Below are positions 40,194-50,371 of a stretch of 64,000 nt of DNA, one piece after another. Position 1 is the stretch's first letter. Each line of letters starts with the position of its first letter. The notes under the pieces were generated by a model. That model was not told the origin of the DNA. It searched no databases and saw only the letters and a list, made by a program, of their open reading frames with translations. Origin of the DNA: Corynebacterium uterequi (GTDB lineage Bacteria; Actinomycetota; Actinomycetes; Mycobacteriales; Mycobacteriaceae); contig NZ_CP011546.1 of NCBI RefSeq assembly GCF_001021065.1, positions 1,488,001-1,552,000 of the forward strand. The letters are read 5' to 3'. Both the position numbers and the translations under genes were made by a program.

Positions 40194-40829
40194 TTAGTCC
40201 TCCACCCACGCCGTACCGGCTTCCACGGGTTCGGCCTGCCCACGGGTCAGCGCGGCGAGCATGTCGGCGAGGCCGTCGCGGCTGCCGGGGGCCACCGCCA
40301 CGGTCAGCGTCACCGACGCTCCGTAGTCAGCGTCGGTAACCGCCACTCCGCGAGCGCGCAGCTCGGCCTCCAGCCGGCCGGCGTCGGCGTGGCTTGCCTC
40401 CACGAGGTAGAGCTCGCGCAGGCTGCGAGTGCGCTGCGGAACCGACTCCAGAGTGAGCCCGACGGCCTCCGAATAGGCGTGCACGAGCCCTCCAGCGCCG
40501 AGCTTGATCCCGCCGAAGTAGCGGGTGACCACTGCCGCAATATCACGCATTCCGGAGCCTTTGAGCTGTTCCAGCATGGGCCGCCCGGCGGTGCCGGAGG
40601 GCTCCCCGTCGTCGGAGGATCGCTCGATGGGATTCGCGTCGTCGACGTGCACGACGTAGGCCGAGCAATTATGGCGGGCGTCGGGGTAGCGCGCCTTGAC
40701 CTCGTTGATGAAGGCGCGGGCGTCGTCCTCCCCCCGCACGCGGCGGAGGCTAGTGATGAAGCGGGAGCGCTTGATGTCGAGTTCGTGGGTGTAGAGGCCG
40801 TCGGCGGGTATGCGGTAGGAGGTGTGCAT
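40194..40829 (-). CDS. YigZ/IMPACT-family protein
   Basis: 211 residues from MHTSYRIPADGLY at 40829. The N-terminal IMPACT domain shows SRFITSLRRVRGEDDAR, DARHNCSAYV and the signature SSDDGEPSGTAGRPMLEQL, followed by a DUF1949-like C-terminal domain. The family is conserved and linked to translation in eukaryotes; no enzyme activity is established in bacteria. It is divergent from treZ with 38 bases between starts. Confidence 0.88.
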   Translation of the reverse strand: MHTSYRIPADGLYTHELDIKRSRFITSLRRVRGEDDARAFINEVKARYPDARHNCSAYVVHVDDANPIERSSDDGEPSGTAGRPMLEQLKGSGMRDIAAVVTRYFGGIKLGAGGLVHAYSEAVGLTLESVPQRTRSLRELYLVEASHADAGRLEAELRARGVAVTDADYGASVTLTVAVAPGSRDGLADMLAALTRGQAEPVEAGTAWVED

Positions 40830-40867
40830 GATGACACTCGACCTTAGTGCACCTACCCTGGGCAATT

Positions 40868-42577
40868 ATGAATAACTACGAAGTGTGGGCACCGAATGCC
40901 GAGGCAGTTCGGCTGTGCATCGACGGCGCTACCACTCCCCTGACTGAAGGGGAACGCGGGTGGTGGCGTAGTGACCGGACCCCGGTGGCCGGGGAGCGCT
41001 ACCAGTATCAGCTCCTGCGCGACGGCGAATGGTCGATCCCGCTGCCGGACCCGCGCAGCCGCCGCCAGCCGGCGGGCATACACGGCCCCTCGGCGGTCGT
41101 GGCCGATGATTTCTGTTGGACCGACGGCGCTTATCCGGGCCGCGAATTGCGCGGGGCGGTGCTCTACGAATTGCACGTCGGCACGTTTAGTCCCGAGGGC
41201 ACGTTCGATGGCGTCATTGACCGCCTCGATCACCTGGCCGATCTGGGCGTCAACGCCATCGAGCTCATGCCGGTACAGCCCTTCGGGGGGCAGCGAAATT
41301 GGGGCTACGACGGCGTCGACTGGTTCGCCGTCCACGAGGCCTACGGCGGCCCCGAGGGGTTAAAGCGGCTCGTCGACGCAGCTCACGGCCGCGGCATTGG
41401 CGTCGTCCTCGACGTGGTGTACAACCACTTCGGCGCCGACGGCAACTATGCCGGCTTCTTTGGGCCCTACACCGCGGGTGGCGCCACCGGCTGGGGTGAG
41501 GTGGTCAACGTCTCCGGTGCCTCGTCCGACGAGGTGCGTGCCTACATCCTCGACGCGGTGCGCCAGTGGCTGGCGGAGTTCCACATCGACGGGCTGCGGC
41601 TCGACGCCGTCCACGCCATCGACGATCGCCTCGCCGTGTCGCTCTTTGAGGAACTGGCCGACGTCGCCGCCGAGGTGTCGGCCGCCACCGGGGTGCCGCG
41701 CCTACTTATCGCCGAGTCGGATCTCAACGACCCGCGCCTCATCGCCGCCCGCGAGGACGGCGGATATGGCCTGACCGGGCAGTGGGTGGATGACGTCCAC
41801 CACGGCATTCACACCCTCGTCAGCGGGGAGACAGACGGCTACTACAGCGACTACGGCACCCTCGACGTCCTGGCCTACACGCTGCGCCACGGCTGGCGCT
41901 TCAACAATGACTATTCGGAGTTTAGGGCCCGCCACCACGGCCGGCCCCTCGATCTAGAGCGCACCCCGGCCTGGCGGCTGGTGACGTACACAACCACGCA
42001 CGACCAGACCGGAAACCGCGCCGCCGGGGATCGCCCGTCGCAGCACCTCTCCCCGACCAAGCTCGTCCTCAAGGCGGCCCTGGTGCTCACCTCTCCTTAC
42101 ACGCCCATGCTGTTTATGGGCGAGGAGTTCGCGGCGCAGACCCCGTTCCCGTTCTTCTGCTCCCACACCTCCGACGAGCTCAACACCGCCACCCGCGAGG
42201 GCCGGATCGAGGAGTTCCAGGCCATGGGCTGGGAGCCGTCGTCGGTGCCGGATCCCAGCGACCCCGCCACCTTCGCCTCCGCCAAGCTTGACTGGGAGTT
42301 CTCCAGCGAGCAACGCCGCGTCCTCGACGCCTACCGGCGCCTCATTTCCCTTCGCGGCGAGCTGGCGATCCCCGAGACCTTCCTGGACTGGGAGGTCTCC
42401 CACGGGGAGGGGTGGCTGGTGCTCAGCGCACCCACCTACCGGGTGCTGGCTAACCTCAGCGATTCCCCGTGCCGCCTCGATGTCGGCGGCCGACTGCTGT
42501 ACGCTTTCGATGCCCCAGAGGTCACCGAGCACGATGCCCTGCTCGGCCCCTGGGAGTTCGCGATCGTCGCTCGCTAG
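40868..42577 (+). CDS. treZ: Malto-oligosyltrehalose trehalohydrolase (TreZ)
   Basis: 569 residues from MNNYEVWAPNAEAVR. An N-terminal CBM48-like domain precedes a GH13 barrel: VVYNHFGADGNY, DGLRLDAVHAI (nucleophile), LIAESDLND and TTHDQTGNRAAG. It hydrolyses the bond beside the trehalosyl end made by TreY, freeing trehalose. Only ~2.2 kb of other genes separate it from treY. Its stop overlaps the convergent ilvA stop by four bases. Confidence 0.96.
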   Translation: MNNYEVWAPNAEAVRLCIDGATTPLTEGERGWWRSDRTPVAGERYQYQLLRDGEWSIPLPDPRSRRQPAGIHGPSAVVADDFCWTDGAYPGRELRGAVLYELHVGTFSPEGTFDGVIDRLDHLADLGVNAIELMPVQPFGGQRNWGYDGVDWFAVHEAYGGPEGLKRLVDAAHGRGIGVVLDVVYNHFGADGNYAGFFGPYTAGGATGWGEVVNVSGASSDEVRAYILDAVRQWLAEFHIDGLRLDAVHAIDDRLAVSLFEELADVAAEVSAATGVPRLLIAESDLNDPRLIAAREDGGYGLTGQWVDDVHHGIHTLVSGETDGYYSDYGTLDVLAYTLRHGWRFNNDYSEFRARHHGRPLDLERTPAWRLVTYTTTHDQTGNRAAGDRPSQHLSPTKLVLKAALVLTSPYTPMLFMGEEFAAQTPFPFFCSHTSDELNTATREGRIEEFQAMGWEPSSVPDPSDPATFASAKLDWEFSSEQRRVLDAYRRLISLRGELAIPETFLDWEVSHGEGWLVLSAPTYRVLANLSDSPCRLDVGGRLLYAFDAPEVTEHDALLGPWEFAIVAR

Positions 42578-43857
42578 ATAGCGACGACGAAGTCGTACTC
42601 CGGCGTGCCCGGTTCCAGGCGCCGGCAGTCGAGCGCAGAGCCCTCGATGCGCTCCAGCAATCCAGCAAGGTCGCCGGCGTGGGACAGCTGCAGGCCGACG
42701 AGCGCGGTGCCGGTTTCCCGGTTGTTGCGCTTGAGGTACTCGAAGAGGGTGATGTCGTCGTCCGGGCCGAGGATGTCGGTGAGGAAGGAGCGCAGCTGGC
42801 CGGGCTCTTGCGGGAAGTTGACGAGGAAGTAGTGCTTGAGCCCGCGATGAATGAGCGAGCGTTCCATGATCTCGGCGTAGCGGAGCACGTCGTTGTTGCC
42901 GCCGGAGATGATGCACACGACCGTCGAGCCCACCGGCAGCTGAAGCTGGCGTAGCCCGGCAACGCTCAGCGCCCCGGCCGGCTCGGTGATGATGCCCTCC
43001 GACTGGTAGAGGTCGAGCATTTCCGTTGCCACGGCCCCTTCATCGGAGTTGATGACAGTGACCCGGTCCTGGTGAGCCGAGACGATCTGGTAGTTGAGCG
43101 CGCCCGTGCGCTTCACCGCCGCGCCGTCAACGAAGGTATCCACCTCATCCAACGTGATGGGTTCGCCCGCCGTAAGGGCGGCTGCCAGGGAGGCAGCCCC
43201 GGCAGGTTCCACGCCGACGATCTTCGTGCGCGGCGCCATGTCCGCCACGTAGCTCGTCACCCCAGAGAGCAGGCCGGCCCCGCCGACGGGCACCACGACG
43301 GTATCCAGGTTCTTGCCCTGGGCGGTGAGCTGCGCGAGGATCTCGGCAGCCACGGTGCCCTGCCCGATGACGGTATTACGGGCGTCGAAGGGTTCGATGA
43401 CGGTCGCTCCGCGTTCGGCGGCGTCGGCGCGGGCCGCGGCTGCCGCCTCATCGAAGTTGGCGCCGGTAACGACCAGCTCCACCATGTCCCCGCCGTGCAC
43501 CGCGATGCGGTCGCGCTTCTGCTTCGGGGTTTTGGCCGGGACGAAGATCTTGCCCGGGATGCCCATGGTTCGGCACGCGTAGGCCACACCCTGGGCGTGG
43601 TTGCCGGCCGACGCCGCAACGATGCCCGCCTGGCGCTCCGCCTGCTCAAGCTGGGAGATCGAGTAGTAGGCGCCACGGATCTTGTAGGAGCGGACGTCCT
43701 GGAGATCCTCACGCTTCAGGTACACCGACCAGCCGGTTTCCTCGGACAGCCTCGGGCAAAACTGCAACGGCGTCGGCGCAATGACCGCGGAAATTCGGGC
43801 CTGGGCGGCCTGGACGTCGGATGCATGGATGGGCTCGAAGGGCTGCGTAGAGGTCAT
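42574..43857 (-). CDS. ilvA: Threonine dehydratase, biosynthetic
   Basis: 427 residues from MTSTQPFEPIHAS at 43857. The catalytic domain has the PLP Lys in VRSYKIRGAYY, with ASAGNHAQGVAYA and VPVGGAGLLSGVTS. A C-terminal ACT-like regulatory domain of ~90 residues ends the protein (LKHYFLVNFPQEPGQLRSFL), implying allosteric control by isoleucine. It deaminates threonine to 2-oxobutyrate, the first step to isoleucine. The MetE-like gene ends 16 bases upstream. Confidence 0.95.
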   Translation of the reverse strand: MTSTQPFEPIHASDVQAAQARISAVIAPTPLQFCPRLSEETGWSVYLKREDLQDVRSYKIRGAYYSISQLEQAERQAGIVAASAGNHAQGVAYACRTMGIPGKIFVPAKTPKQKRDRIAVHGGDMVELVVTGANFDEAAAAARADAAERGATVIEPFDARNTVIGQGTVAAEILAQLTAQGKNLDTVVVPVGGAGLLSGVTSYVADMAPRTKIVGVEPAGAASLAAALTAGEPITLDEVDTFVDGAAVKRTGALNYQIVSAHQDRVTVINSDEGAVATEMLDLYQSEGIITEPAGALSVAGLRQLQLPVGSTVVCIISGGNNDVLRYAEIMERSLIHRGLKHYFLVNFPQEPGQLRSFLTDILGPDDDITLFEYLKRNNRETGTALVGLQLSHAGDLAGLLERIEGSALDCRRLEPGTPEYDFVVAI

Positions 43858-43873
43858 GGGCGTAGATATTACG

Positions 43874-45076
43874 TTAGAACAGCTCGCGGGTAGCGATCTC
43901 CGCACCCTTGACCACGGACTCAAGCTTGGCCCAGGCGATTTGGGAGTGCAGACGCCCACCCAGGCCGCAGTCGGTGGAGGCGATGACGTTCTCCGGTCCG
44001 ACCTGCTCGGCGAACTTCACGATCCGGTCCGCCACCAGGCGCGGGTGCTCGATGGCGTTGGTGGAGTGGGAGACCAGGCCGGGGTAGATGACCGTGCCGG
44101 CCGGCAGGCTGCGGTTGCTCCAGACTCGCCACTCGTGCGCGTGCCGCGGGCTGGAGGCTTCGAAGGAGAAGCCGCCCACCTTCGCTTCGAGGATGACGTC
44201 GATGATGTCTTCGAAGGGCACGTCGGTGGAGTGCGGTCCGTGCCAGGAGCCCCAGCAGATGTGCAGGCGGGTGAGTTCGCGCGGCAGGCCGGCGAGTCCG
44301 GAATTGATGGCGTCGATGCGGACCTTGAGCCAGTCCTGGAAGTCCGCCACGCTCGGCTCCGGATTGATCTGGTCCCATGCCTCGGCAAGATCCGGCGCGT
44401 CGAGCTGGACGGTGAAGCCGGCGTCAGTGATGGCCTTGTACTCGTGGTGCAGCGCGTCTGCGCAGGCCTGGACGACCTGCTCGTCGGTGTCGTAGTGCTC
44501 GTTCTTCAGCCGGGCCGCGGACCCCGGGGAGAGGGCGGCCACGAATCCGGCCTCGGCCCCGGCGGCGTCGATCGCCGTGCGCAGCAGGTTGACGTCGGTG
44601 GCGACTTCGTCCTGGCCGATGTAGGTGATGGGGCCAGTGAACTTGGGGTTACCGACCTTGGCGCGGCCGGCGAAGATTCCGGATTCCGGGTCGTTGTAGG
44701 CGTCGGCGAAGATCTGCCGGTCCCGGCGATCCGCAAAGGACGTCAGTTTGATGTTGCCCGGGGTAGAGCGGACGACGTCCTGGGCTGCCCAGCGATCCTC
44801 TTCGGTCATAGTCAACCCGCCGAGGCGGCTGAAGGAATAGTTCCACCAGGCACCGTAATCGACGGCTCCGGAGGTGATGTGCCCGTACTCGCCTTCGTTG
44901 ACGATGTCCACGCCCATCTCCACCTGGCGCCGGACAACCTCGTTGACCGAGTGTTGCAGGATCTCGAAGAACTCGGCGTCGTCGATGCTGCCAGCGGCAC
45001 GCTGGTTGTTAGCAGCCAGCAGTTCGGGGGTGCGCGGCAGGGAGCCGACGTGGGTGGTGCGGATCTTATTCGTCAT
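43874..45076 (-). CDS. MetE-core-like protein (cobalamin-independent methionine synthase superfamily)
   Basis: 400 residues from MTNKIRTTHVGSLPRT at 45076, with GGAGG upstream. Only the C-terminal catalytic half of MetE is represented. The four presumed zinc ligands are present: His and Cys in LHICWGSWH, Glu in GFSFEASSPR, and Cys in STDCGLGG. It is therefore likely an active methyl- or alkyl-transferase; the acceptor (homocysteine, coenzyme or other thiol) is unknown. The full MetE folate domain is missing. A structured 155-base leader precedes it. Confidence 0.85.
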   Translation of the reverse strand: MTNKIRTTHVGSLPRTPELLAANNQRAAGSIDDAEFFEILQHSVNEVVRRQVEMGVDIVNEGEYGHITSGAVDYGAWWNYSFSRLGGLTMTEEDRWAAQDVVRSTPGNIKLTSFADRRDRQIFADAYNDPESGIFAGRAKVGNPKFTGPITYIGQDEVATDVNLLRTAIDAAGAEAGFVAALSPGSAARLKNEHYDTDEQVVQACADALHHEYKAITDAGFTVQLDAPDLAEAWDQINPEPSVADFQDWLKVRIDAINSGLAGLPRELTRLHICWGSWHGPHSTDVPFEDIIDVILEAKVGGFSFEASSPRHAHEWRVWSNRSLPAGTVIYPGLVSHSTNAIEHPRLVADRIVKFAEQVGPENVIASTDCGLGGRLHSQIAWAKLESVVKGAEIATRELF

Positions 45077-45179
45077 GGGGTCCTCCATTAGTAGAAGGTG
45101 AATCGATCGCGCTGCGCCCGGAAAGAGTTCAGCGCACAACGACACACGGTGCGGCTAGCCTCGACCGGGGCTCCGGAGG

Positions 45180-45239
45180 GCTTCTGTGGGGTCACCTTAC
45201 CGGAGGCCTCACCCCAGCCCGCTATTTATATTCAGAAGC
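45180..45239 (-). promoter_or_regulatory. Structured leader before the MetE-like gene
   Basis: On the minus strand GCTTCTG and TGGGGT on the left pair with ACCCCA and CAGAAGC on the right, making a long two-part hairpin that begins inside the acetyltransferase stop. An AAATATAAAT-like stretch lies within its left arm and could be a -10 for the MetE-like gene, leaving a ~135-base leader. It could be a terminator for the upstream gene, an attenuator, or both; it matches no riboswitch I know. Confidence 0.3.
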
Positions 45240-45720
45240 GGTACACCATGGTCGTGTACCCGCTGGGTGCGTCGGCGACAGCGACGTAGCCGACCCGCTC
45301 GTACACCCGGCGCGCACCAGGGTTGTCGACGTGGACACACAGCGATACCCCGGGCACGTCCCAGGAGCGGGCCAGATCCAGCGCGTGGGCCATGAGCTCG
45401 GTGCCCACGCCTCGGCCTTGGTATCGGGTTTCCACCGCGATCGCCAGTTCCGGGAAGGCGGGGTCGACGAAGCCTTCCCCGTGGCACTCGGCAGTGCCGA
45501 AGATCAGCCACGCCCCGCCGGCGGGGTTGTCCAGGTCCTCGTCGACGGCGATGATCCCGCCCCGCTGCGGGTCCCAGCGGCCCACATAGAAACGGCTGGC
45601 CTCAAGAAACTCCGCGGTGTCCGGGGTGGCGCTTTCGTCGCCGAAGACCTCGGTGAGGTAGTTGAGGCGTCGGATGTATGTCAGGTCGGCGCTGGTCGAC
45701 GGGCGGTACGCAATAGCCAT
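45232..45720 (-). CDS. GNAT-family acetyltransferase
   Basis: 162 residues. The acetyl-CoA binding motif is RYQGRGVGTELMAHAL, followed by VSLCVHVDNPGARRVYERVGY. The substrate is unknown. An in-frame ATG three codons earlier is also possible. It lies just downstream of dnaE1 (10 bases) in the same direction and may share its transcript. Confidence 0.85.
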   Translation of the reverse strand: MAIAYRPSTSADLTYIRRLNYLTEVFGDESATPDTAEFLEASRFYVGRWDPQRGGIIAVDEDLDNPAGGAWLIFGTAECHGEGFVDPAFPELAIAVETRYQGRGVGTELMAHALDLARSWDVPGVSLCVHVDNPGARRVYERVGYVAVADAPSGYTTMVYRF

Positions 45721-45730
45721 GCCCGCCACG

Positions 45731-48700
45731 CTACCCGAGGATGCCCGCTCCTAATGTCGCCTTGAGATCGCCCATGAGCGCGCCGGAGCGGTCGACGCGC
45801 AGGTGCTCGCCGAGGACCATGAGCGTCGACTGATCGCCGTTGACCAGGTTGAGGTAGACGTCGGACTCGCCCTTGTTCGCCATGAGCACGTTCTTCAGCT
45901 TTCGGATCGCCTCCATCGTGCATTGCTCGGTGCGCATCGTCAGCCGCAGTGGCAGCCCCGCCCCACCACCAGGGCCCAGATCCGGAACCTTGAGGTCGTC
46001 GCAGAAGAGGCTCGTTCGGTCCTCACGGATGGTGACGTGCACCTTCGCCAGGATGATGTTGTCCTCCACGATGGAGGTTGCCACCATGGAGTACAGCTGC
46101 GAGAACACCAGTATCTCCACGGAAGCGCCGTGGTGGTCCTCCACGGTGACAATCGCCCACGGGGAGCCGTCCTTCTTGGACACCCGCCGGTCGACCGCGG
46201 AAATGAGCCCGCCGATAATCAGTTCCTGCTTGTTGTGCACCTCTTTGGCCAGGATGGCGGTCAGCGGGGTGTTCGTCTGGGCGTCGATGGCCTCCTCGAA
46301 GCCGTCGAGGGGGTGCCCGGAGACGTAGAGGCCAAGCATCTCGCGTTCCAGGGCGAGTTCATGCTTGCGCTCCCACTCCTGGTCCGGGACGTCGATGCCG
46401 AAGACATTGTCCTCCGCCTCGCCCCCGAGGCCGGCGAATAGGTCAAACTGTCCCCGGTCCGCAGCCTTTTTCGTGGTCAGTACGGAATCGACAGCGTCTT
46501 CCTGGATGAGCATGAGCCCTTTGCGGGGATGGCCGAGCGAATCGAAGGCGCCCGCCTTGATGAGCGACTCGGTGATGCGTTTATTGCAGGGCAGAAGGTC
46601 GATCTTGTCCAGGTAGTCGCCGAAGGAGGTGAAATGTCCCTTGGTGTCGCGGGTGGCGACGATGGACGCCACCACCTCGTGGCCCACGTTGCGGATGGCG
46701 CCGAGACCGTAGCGGATGTCTTCGCCGACGGCGATGAAGTCCTGTTCGGATTCGTTGACGTCCGGCGGCAGCACCTTGATGCCCAGGTGTCGGCAATCGG
46801 CAAGGTAGATGGCCGACTTGTCCTTCTTATCTCCCACCGAGGTCAGCAGAGCCGCCATGTACTCAGGCGCATAGTTCGCCTTGAGGTACGCCGTCCAATA
46901 GGACACGAGGCCGTAGCCGGCGGCGTGGGACTTGTTGAAGGCGTAGGAGGCGAAGGGCTCGATGGTCCCCCACAGCGCGTCGACGGCGGACTTCGAATAG
47001 CCGTTGTCGTACATACCCTGGGAGAATTTCTCGTACTGCGCGGCCAGCACATCGGCCTTCTTCTTACCCATGGCCTTGCGGAAGCCGTCGGCCTCGCCGG
47101 CCGTGTAGTTCGCCACCTTGCGGGAGATCTCCATGATCTGCTCCTGGTAGACGATGAGGCCGTAGGTTTCGTCGAGGATGTCGCGCAGCGGCTCGTCGAG
47201 CTCCGGGTGGATCGGAGTGATGTCCTGCCGGCCGTTCTTGCGGTCGGCGTAGTTCCAGTGGGCGTTAACGCCCATCGGCCCCGGACGATAGAGCGCCAGC
47301 GAGGCGACGATGTCGTTGAAGCCCGTCGGCTTCATGCGACGCAGCAGCTCCTGCATGCCGCCGCCATCGAGCTGGAACACGCCAAGGGTGTCGCCGCGAC
47401 TGAGCAATTCGTACACGGCCGGGTCGTCGGTGGTCAGCTCCTCCAGGTGAATCTCTTCACCGCGATTGCGCTTGATGTTCTCGATTGCGTCACCGATGAC
47501 GGTGAGGTTGCGCAGACCAAGAAAGTCCATCTTCAGCAGGCCGATGGCTTCGCATGCCGGGTAGTCCCAGCCGGTGATGATGGCCCCATCGGCGGCGCGC
47601 TTCCACATCGGAATGTGATCGAGCAGGCGCACGCTGGCCATAATCACCGCACAGGCGTGCACGCCGGACTGGCGCACCACGCCCTCCAGGCCGCGGGCGG
47701 TCTCGTAGATCCTGGCAACATCGGGATCGTTCTCGATCATGGTGCGCACCTCGGTCGCCTCGGTATAGCGCGGGTGCTCGGGGTCGGTGATACCCGATAG
47801 CGGGATGTCCTTGGCCATGACTGCCGGCGGCAGCGCGGCGTTGATCCGGTCCGCCATCTGGAACCCGGGCTGGCCGAAGTTGACCTTCGCGGCGTCCTTG
47901 ATGGCCTGCTTGGTCTTGACCGTGCCGAAGGTGATGACCTGGGCGATCTTGTCCTCGCCCCAGCGCTGCGCCGCGTAGGCGATCATTTCGCCGCGGCGGC
48001 GGTCGTCGAAGTCGATATCGATATCGGGGGCGCTAGGGCGTTCCGGATTGAGGAATCGCTCGAAGAGCAGGCCGTGTTCGATTGGGTCAATGTTCGTGAT
48101 CGTCAGCGCGTAGGCGACGAGCGCGCCGGCTGCGGAACCACGGCCCGGACCGACGCGGATGCCGATGGAGCGGGCGTGCTTGATGATCTCGGCGACGATG
48201 AGGAAGTAGGACGGGTAGCCCTTCATGTCGATGACGTCGATCTCATACTCGGCGCGAGTGAGGTACTCCTCGGGGATCTCGGCGCCGTCGAAGCGGGCAC
48301 GAAGCCCTTCCATCACCTCGTGGCGCAGCCACGACGTCGGCGTCTCTCCGTCGGGGACGTCGGCGATGGGCATCCGGTCGTGCGGGTGGGCCTCCCAGAT
48401 CTCCCCGTAATCCTGGACTCGCTCGGCGATCCACAGGGTGTTATCGCACGCCGACGGCACCATGTCGTCCCACATCTGGCGCATCTGTTCCGCGGACTTG
48501 ATGTAGTAGCCGGTGCCGTCGAACTTGAAGCGGTCGGCATCCAGCAGCGTCTTGCCGGTCTGCACGCACAACATGGCCTCATGTGCCGGCGCCTGGGATT
48601 CCAGAACGTAGTGGCAGTCGTTGGTCACCAGTGGCGGCAGGTCGAGCTGGCGGCCGATCTGCAGCAACTCGTCGCGGACCCGGCGCTCGATGGAGATTCC

Positions 48701-49285
48701 ATGGTCCATGAGCTCAAGAAAGAAGTTGTCCTTACCGTAGATGTCCTGCCACATGGCGGCGGCTTCGAGTGCGGCGTCGTACTGGCCGAGGCGCAGGCGA
48801 GTCTGCACGTCCCCGGAGGGGCAGCCGGTGGTGGCGATGATGCCGTCGGCGTGCTCGGCGATGAGTTCGGCGTCCATGCGCGGCCACTTACCCAGCTGGC
48901 CTTCGTAGGACGCCATCGACGACAGGTAGAACAGATTCTTCAGGCCCGTGGAGTTTTCGGCGATCATCGTCTGGTGCAGGTACGCGCCCGAGGCCGACAC
49001 ATCATCCGACTTTTGATCCGGGGTTCCCCACGACACGCGCTTCTTGTTGAAGCGGGACTCCGGTGCCATGTAGGCCTCAATCCCGATGATGGGTTTGATG
49101 CCGGCGGCGGTCATTTTGCGGTAGAAAGCATCAGAGCCGTACATGTTGCCGTGGTCGGTCATTCCCACGGCCGGCATGCCCTGGCGGCTCACTTCCTCCG
49201 CGAGGAGATCGATCTTGGCCATGCCGTCGAGCATGGAGAATTCCGTGTGGTTGTGCAGGTGCACGAAGGAGGAGTTCTTGGCCAT
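45731..49285 (-). CDS. dnaE1: DNA polymerase III alpha subunit
   Basis: 1,184 residues from [16 protein letters not shown] at 49285, with AGGA upstream. The N-terminal PHP domain shows [13 protein letters not shown]. The polymerase core has [16 protein letters not shown] and the catalytic aspartates in PDIDIDFDD. Later come a helix-hairpin-helix region and an OB fold ([13 protein letters not shown]). It is the replicative polymerase. No ImuB or other accessory gene adjoins it. An alternative ATG lies three codons upstream. Confidence 0.97.
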   Translation of the reverse strand: MAKNSSFVHLHNHTEFSMLDGMAKIDLLAEEVSRQGMPAVGMTDHGNMYGSDAFYRKMTAAGIKPIIGIEAYMAPESRFNKKRVSWGTPDQKSDDVSASGAYLHQTMIAENSTGLKNLFYLSSMASYEGQLGKWPRMDAELIAEHADGIIATTGCPSGDVQTRLRLGQYDAALEAAAMWQDIYGKDNFFLELMDHGISIERRVRDELLQIGRQLDLPPLVTNDCHYVLESQAPAHEAMLCVQTGKTLLDADRFKFDGTGYYIKSAEQMRQMWDDMVPSACDNTLWIAERVQDYGEIWEAHPHDRMPIADVPDGETPTSWLRHEVMEGLRARFDGAEIPEEYLTRAEYEIDVIDMKGYPSYFLIVAEIIKHARSIGIRVGPGRGSAAGALVAYALTITNIDPIEHGLLFERFLNPERPSAPDIDIDFDDRRRGEMIAYAAQRWGEDKIAQVITFGTVKTKQAIKDAAKVNFGQPGFQMADRINAALPPAVMAKDIPLSGITDPEHPRYTEATEVRTMIENDPDVARIYETARGLEGVVRQSGVHACAVIMASVRLLDHIPMWKRAADGAIITGWDYPACEAIGLLKMDFLGLRNLTVIGDAIENIKRNRGEEIHLEELTTDDPAVYELLSRGDTLGVFQLDGGGMQELLRRMKPTGFNDIVASLALYRPGPMGVNAHWNYADRKNGRQDITPIHPELDEPLRDILDETYGLIVYQEQIMEISRKVANYTAGEADGFRKAMGKKKADVLAAQYEKFSQGMYDNGYSKSAVDALWGTIEPFASYAFNKSHAAGYGLVSYWTAYLKANYAPEYMAALLTSVGDKKDKSAIYLADCRHLGIKVLPPDVNESEQDFIAVGEDIRYGLGAIRNVGHEVVASIVATRDTKGHFTSFGDYLDKIDLLPCNKRITESLIKAGAFDSLGHPRKGLMLIQEDAVDSVLTTKKAADRGQFDLFAGLGGEAEDNVFGIDVPDQEWERKHELALEREMLGLYVSGHPLDGFEEAIDAQTNTPLTAILAKEVHNKQELIIGGLISAVDRRVSKKDGSPWAIVTVEDHHGASVEILVFSQLYSMVATSIVEDNIILAKVHVTIREDRTSLFCDDLKVPDLGPGGGAGLPLRLTMRTEQCTMEAIRKLKNVLMANKGESDVYLNLVNGDQSTLMVLGEHLRVDRSGALMGDLKATLGAGILG

Positions 49286-49435
49286 GGAGGTCATCCTAGA
49301 CCGGGCATGAACGGGGGGTTAATGGGGAACAGCTTTCATAGATTTCTTTCCCCCTGCTAACATGCGCGAACAACGTTCCATCAACCGTTTGACCAATGTT
49401 CGACGGACGTCGTCTCGTCAAGAAAGGACCAGCCT

Positions 49436-50350
49436 ATGGATCTACCGTCGCGCCGCGCCCAGGCACCCCTGCTCGTAGCCGCAGCCCTCATGATCTCCAC
49501 TCTGAGCGCAGGAATCGCCCACGCCATACCGGACCCCACCACCCACGTCGAGCTCAACGCCTCGGAAGAGAACACGGTGAGAGGCAAGGCCTCCTTCAAC
49601 TTCGCGGACGGACGCACTGTCGGCATCCCGGCCCTGCGAGAGCTGCGTCGGTATGCCTGGCAGGAGAACCTGCCTTTCAACGGCACGTCCATCCGCGAAG
49701 CCGCAGCAGCCCACGGTCTCACCACGATGGAGGCGTACGCCAACGCGCCTCAGTCCGACGGTGGACTGGTGCGCATTGCTGTGCAGCGCGCATTCGAAGA
49801 ACCGGGTTCCGTGGCGGAGGCCTCCCTCCGCGACCACTCCCGTCCCACCAGCGCCGCGGCCTGCTCTATTCCCGGCAGCGAGTTCGACCACACGGTCGCG
49901 CACTGCCAGCGGTTCAGCAGCGCCACCTACAACGGCCACAGCTCCTTCTCTGAGAACCTGGCGTGGGGAGCGGACACCTTGACCGAGGCCATCATCAACC
50001 AGTGGGGCAAAGCAGAAGTGGCCGCCCTCAAGCAGAGCAATGGCGGGTGGAACAGCGCCACCGGCCATCTGCACACCCTGCTCAACCCCGAGTACATCTA
50101 CTACGGGTTCAGCGCAGTGGACACTGAACGCGGCGAGTACGGCACCTCCTATTCCACTCAGGCATCCCCGCAGCGGATCGACGCTGACAATCTGCCTGAC
50201 AAAAGGCAGACCGTGTATCTTCACCGCAGCGTGACCAGCGGCGAGACTCCCACGGGTGCGCACTCTCCCGAGCCTGCTACTGCTGATCCTTCGCTGTTTT
50301 CTCAGATGAGCTCGGTCTTTAAGTCGGTCTTCCTCAGGCGCGACGCTTAA
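49436..50350 (+). CDS. Secreted CAP/SCP-domain protein
   Basis: 304 residues with a Sec signal (LLVAAALMISTLSAGIAHA, cleavage ~residue 31). The second half is a CAP domain: HTVAHCQRFSS, SFSENLAWGADTL and GHLHTLLNPEYIYYGFSAV correspond to the CAP motifs. A Ser/Pro-rich tail of about 60 residues follows. CAP proteins are often extracellular; some bind lipids. RBS AAGAAAGGA precedes the ATG. It is divergent from dnaE1. Confidence 0.8.
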   Translation: MDLPSRRAQAPLLVAAALMISTLSAGIAHAIPDPTTHVELNASEENTVRGKASFNFADGRTVGIPALRELRRYAWQENLPFNGTSIREAAAAHGLTTMEAYANAPQSDGGLVRIAVQRAFEEPGSVAEASLRDHSRPTSAAACSIPGSEFDHTVAHCQRFSSATYNGHSSFSENLAWGADTLTEAIINQWGKAEVAALKQSNGGWNSATGHLHTLLNPEYIYYGFSAVDTERGEYGTSYSTQASPQRIDADNLPDKRQTVYLHRSVTSGETPTGAHSPEPATADPSLFSQMSSVFKSVFLRRDA

Positions 50351-50371
50351 CGAGTGCTTTAAGGTTGCTTC

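Noticed and set aside
45077..45231. Possible SAM, cobalamin or T-box riboswitch upstream of the MetE-like gene
   Set aside because: No T-box core, cobalamin-box or SAM-core sequence was seen; only hairpins, reported separately as a structured leader.
49389..49405. LexA-like half-site near the CAP gene
   Set aside because: TGTTCGA is perfect but the other half has too many mismatches, and neighbouring genes are not typical SOS members.
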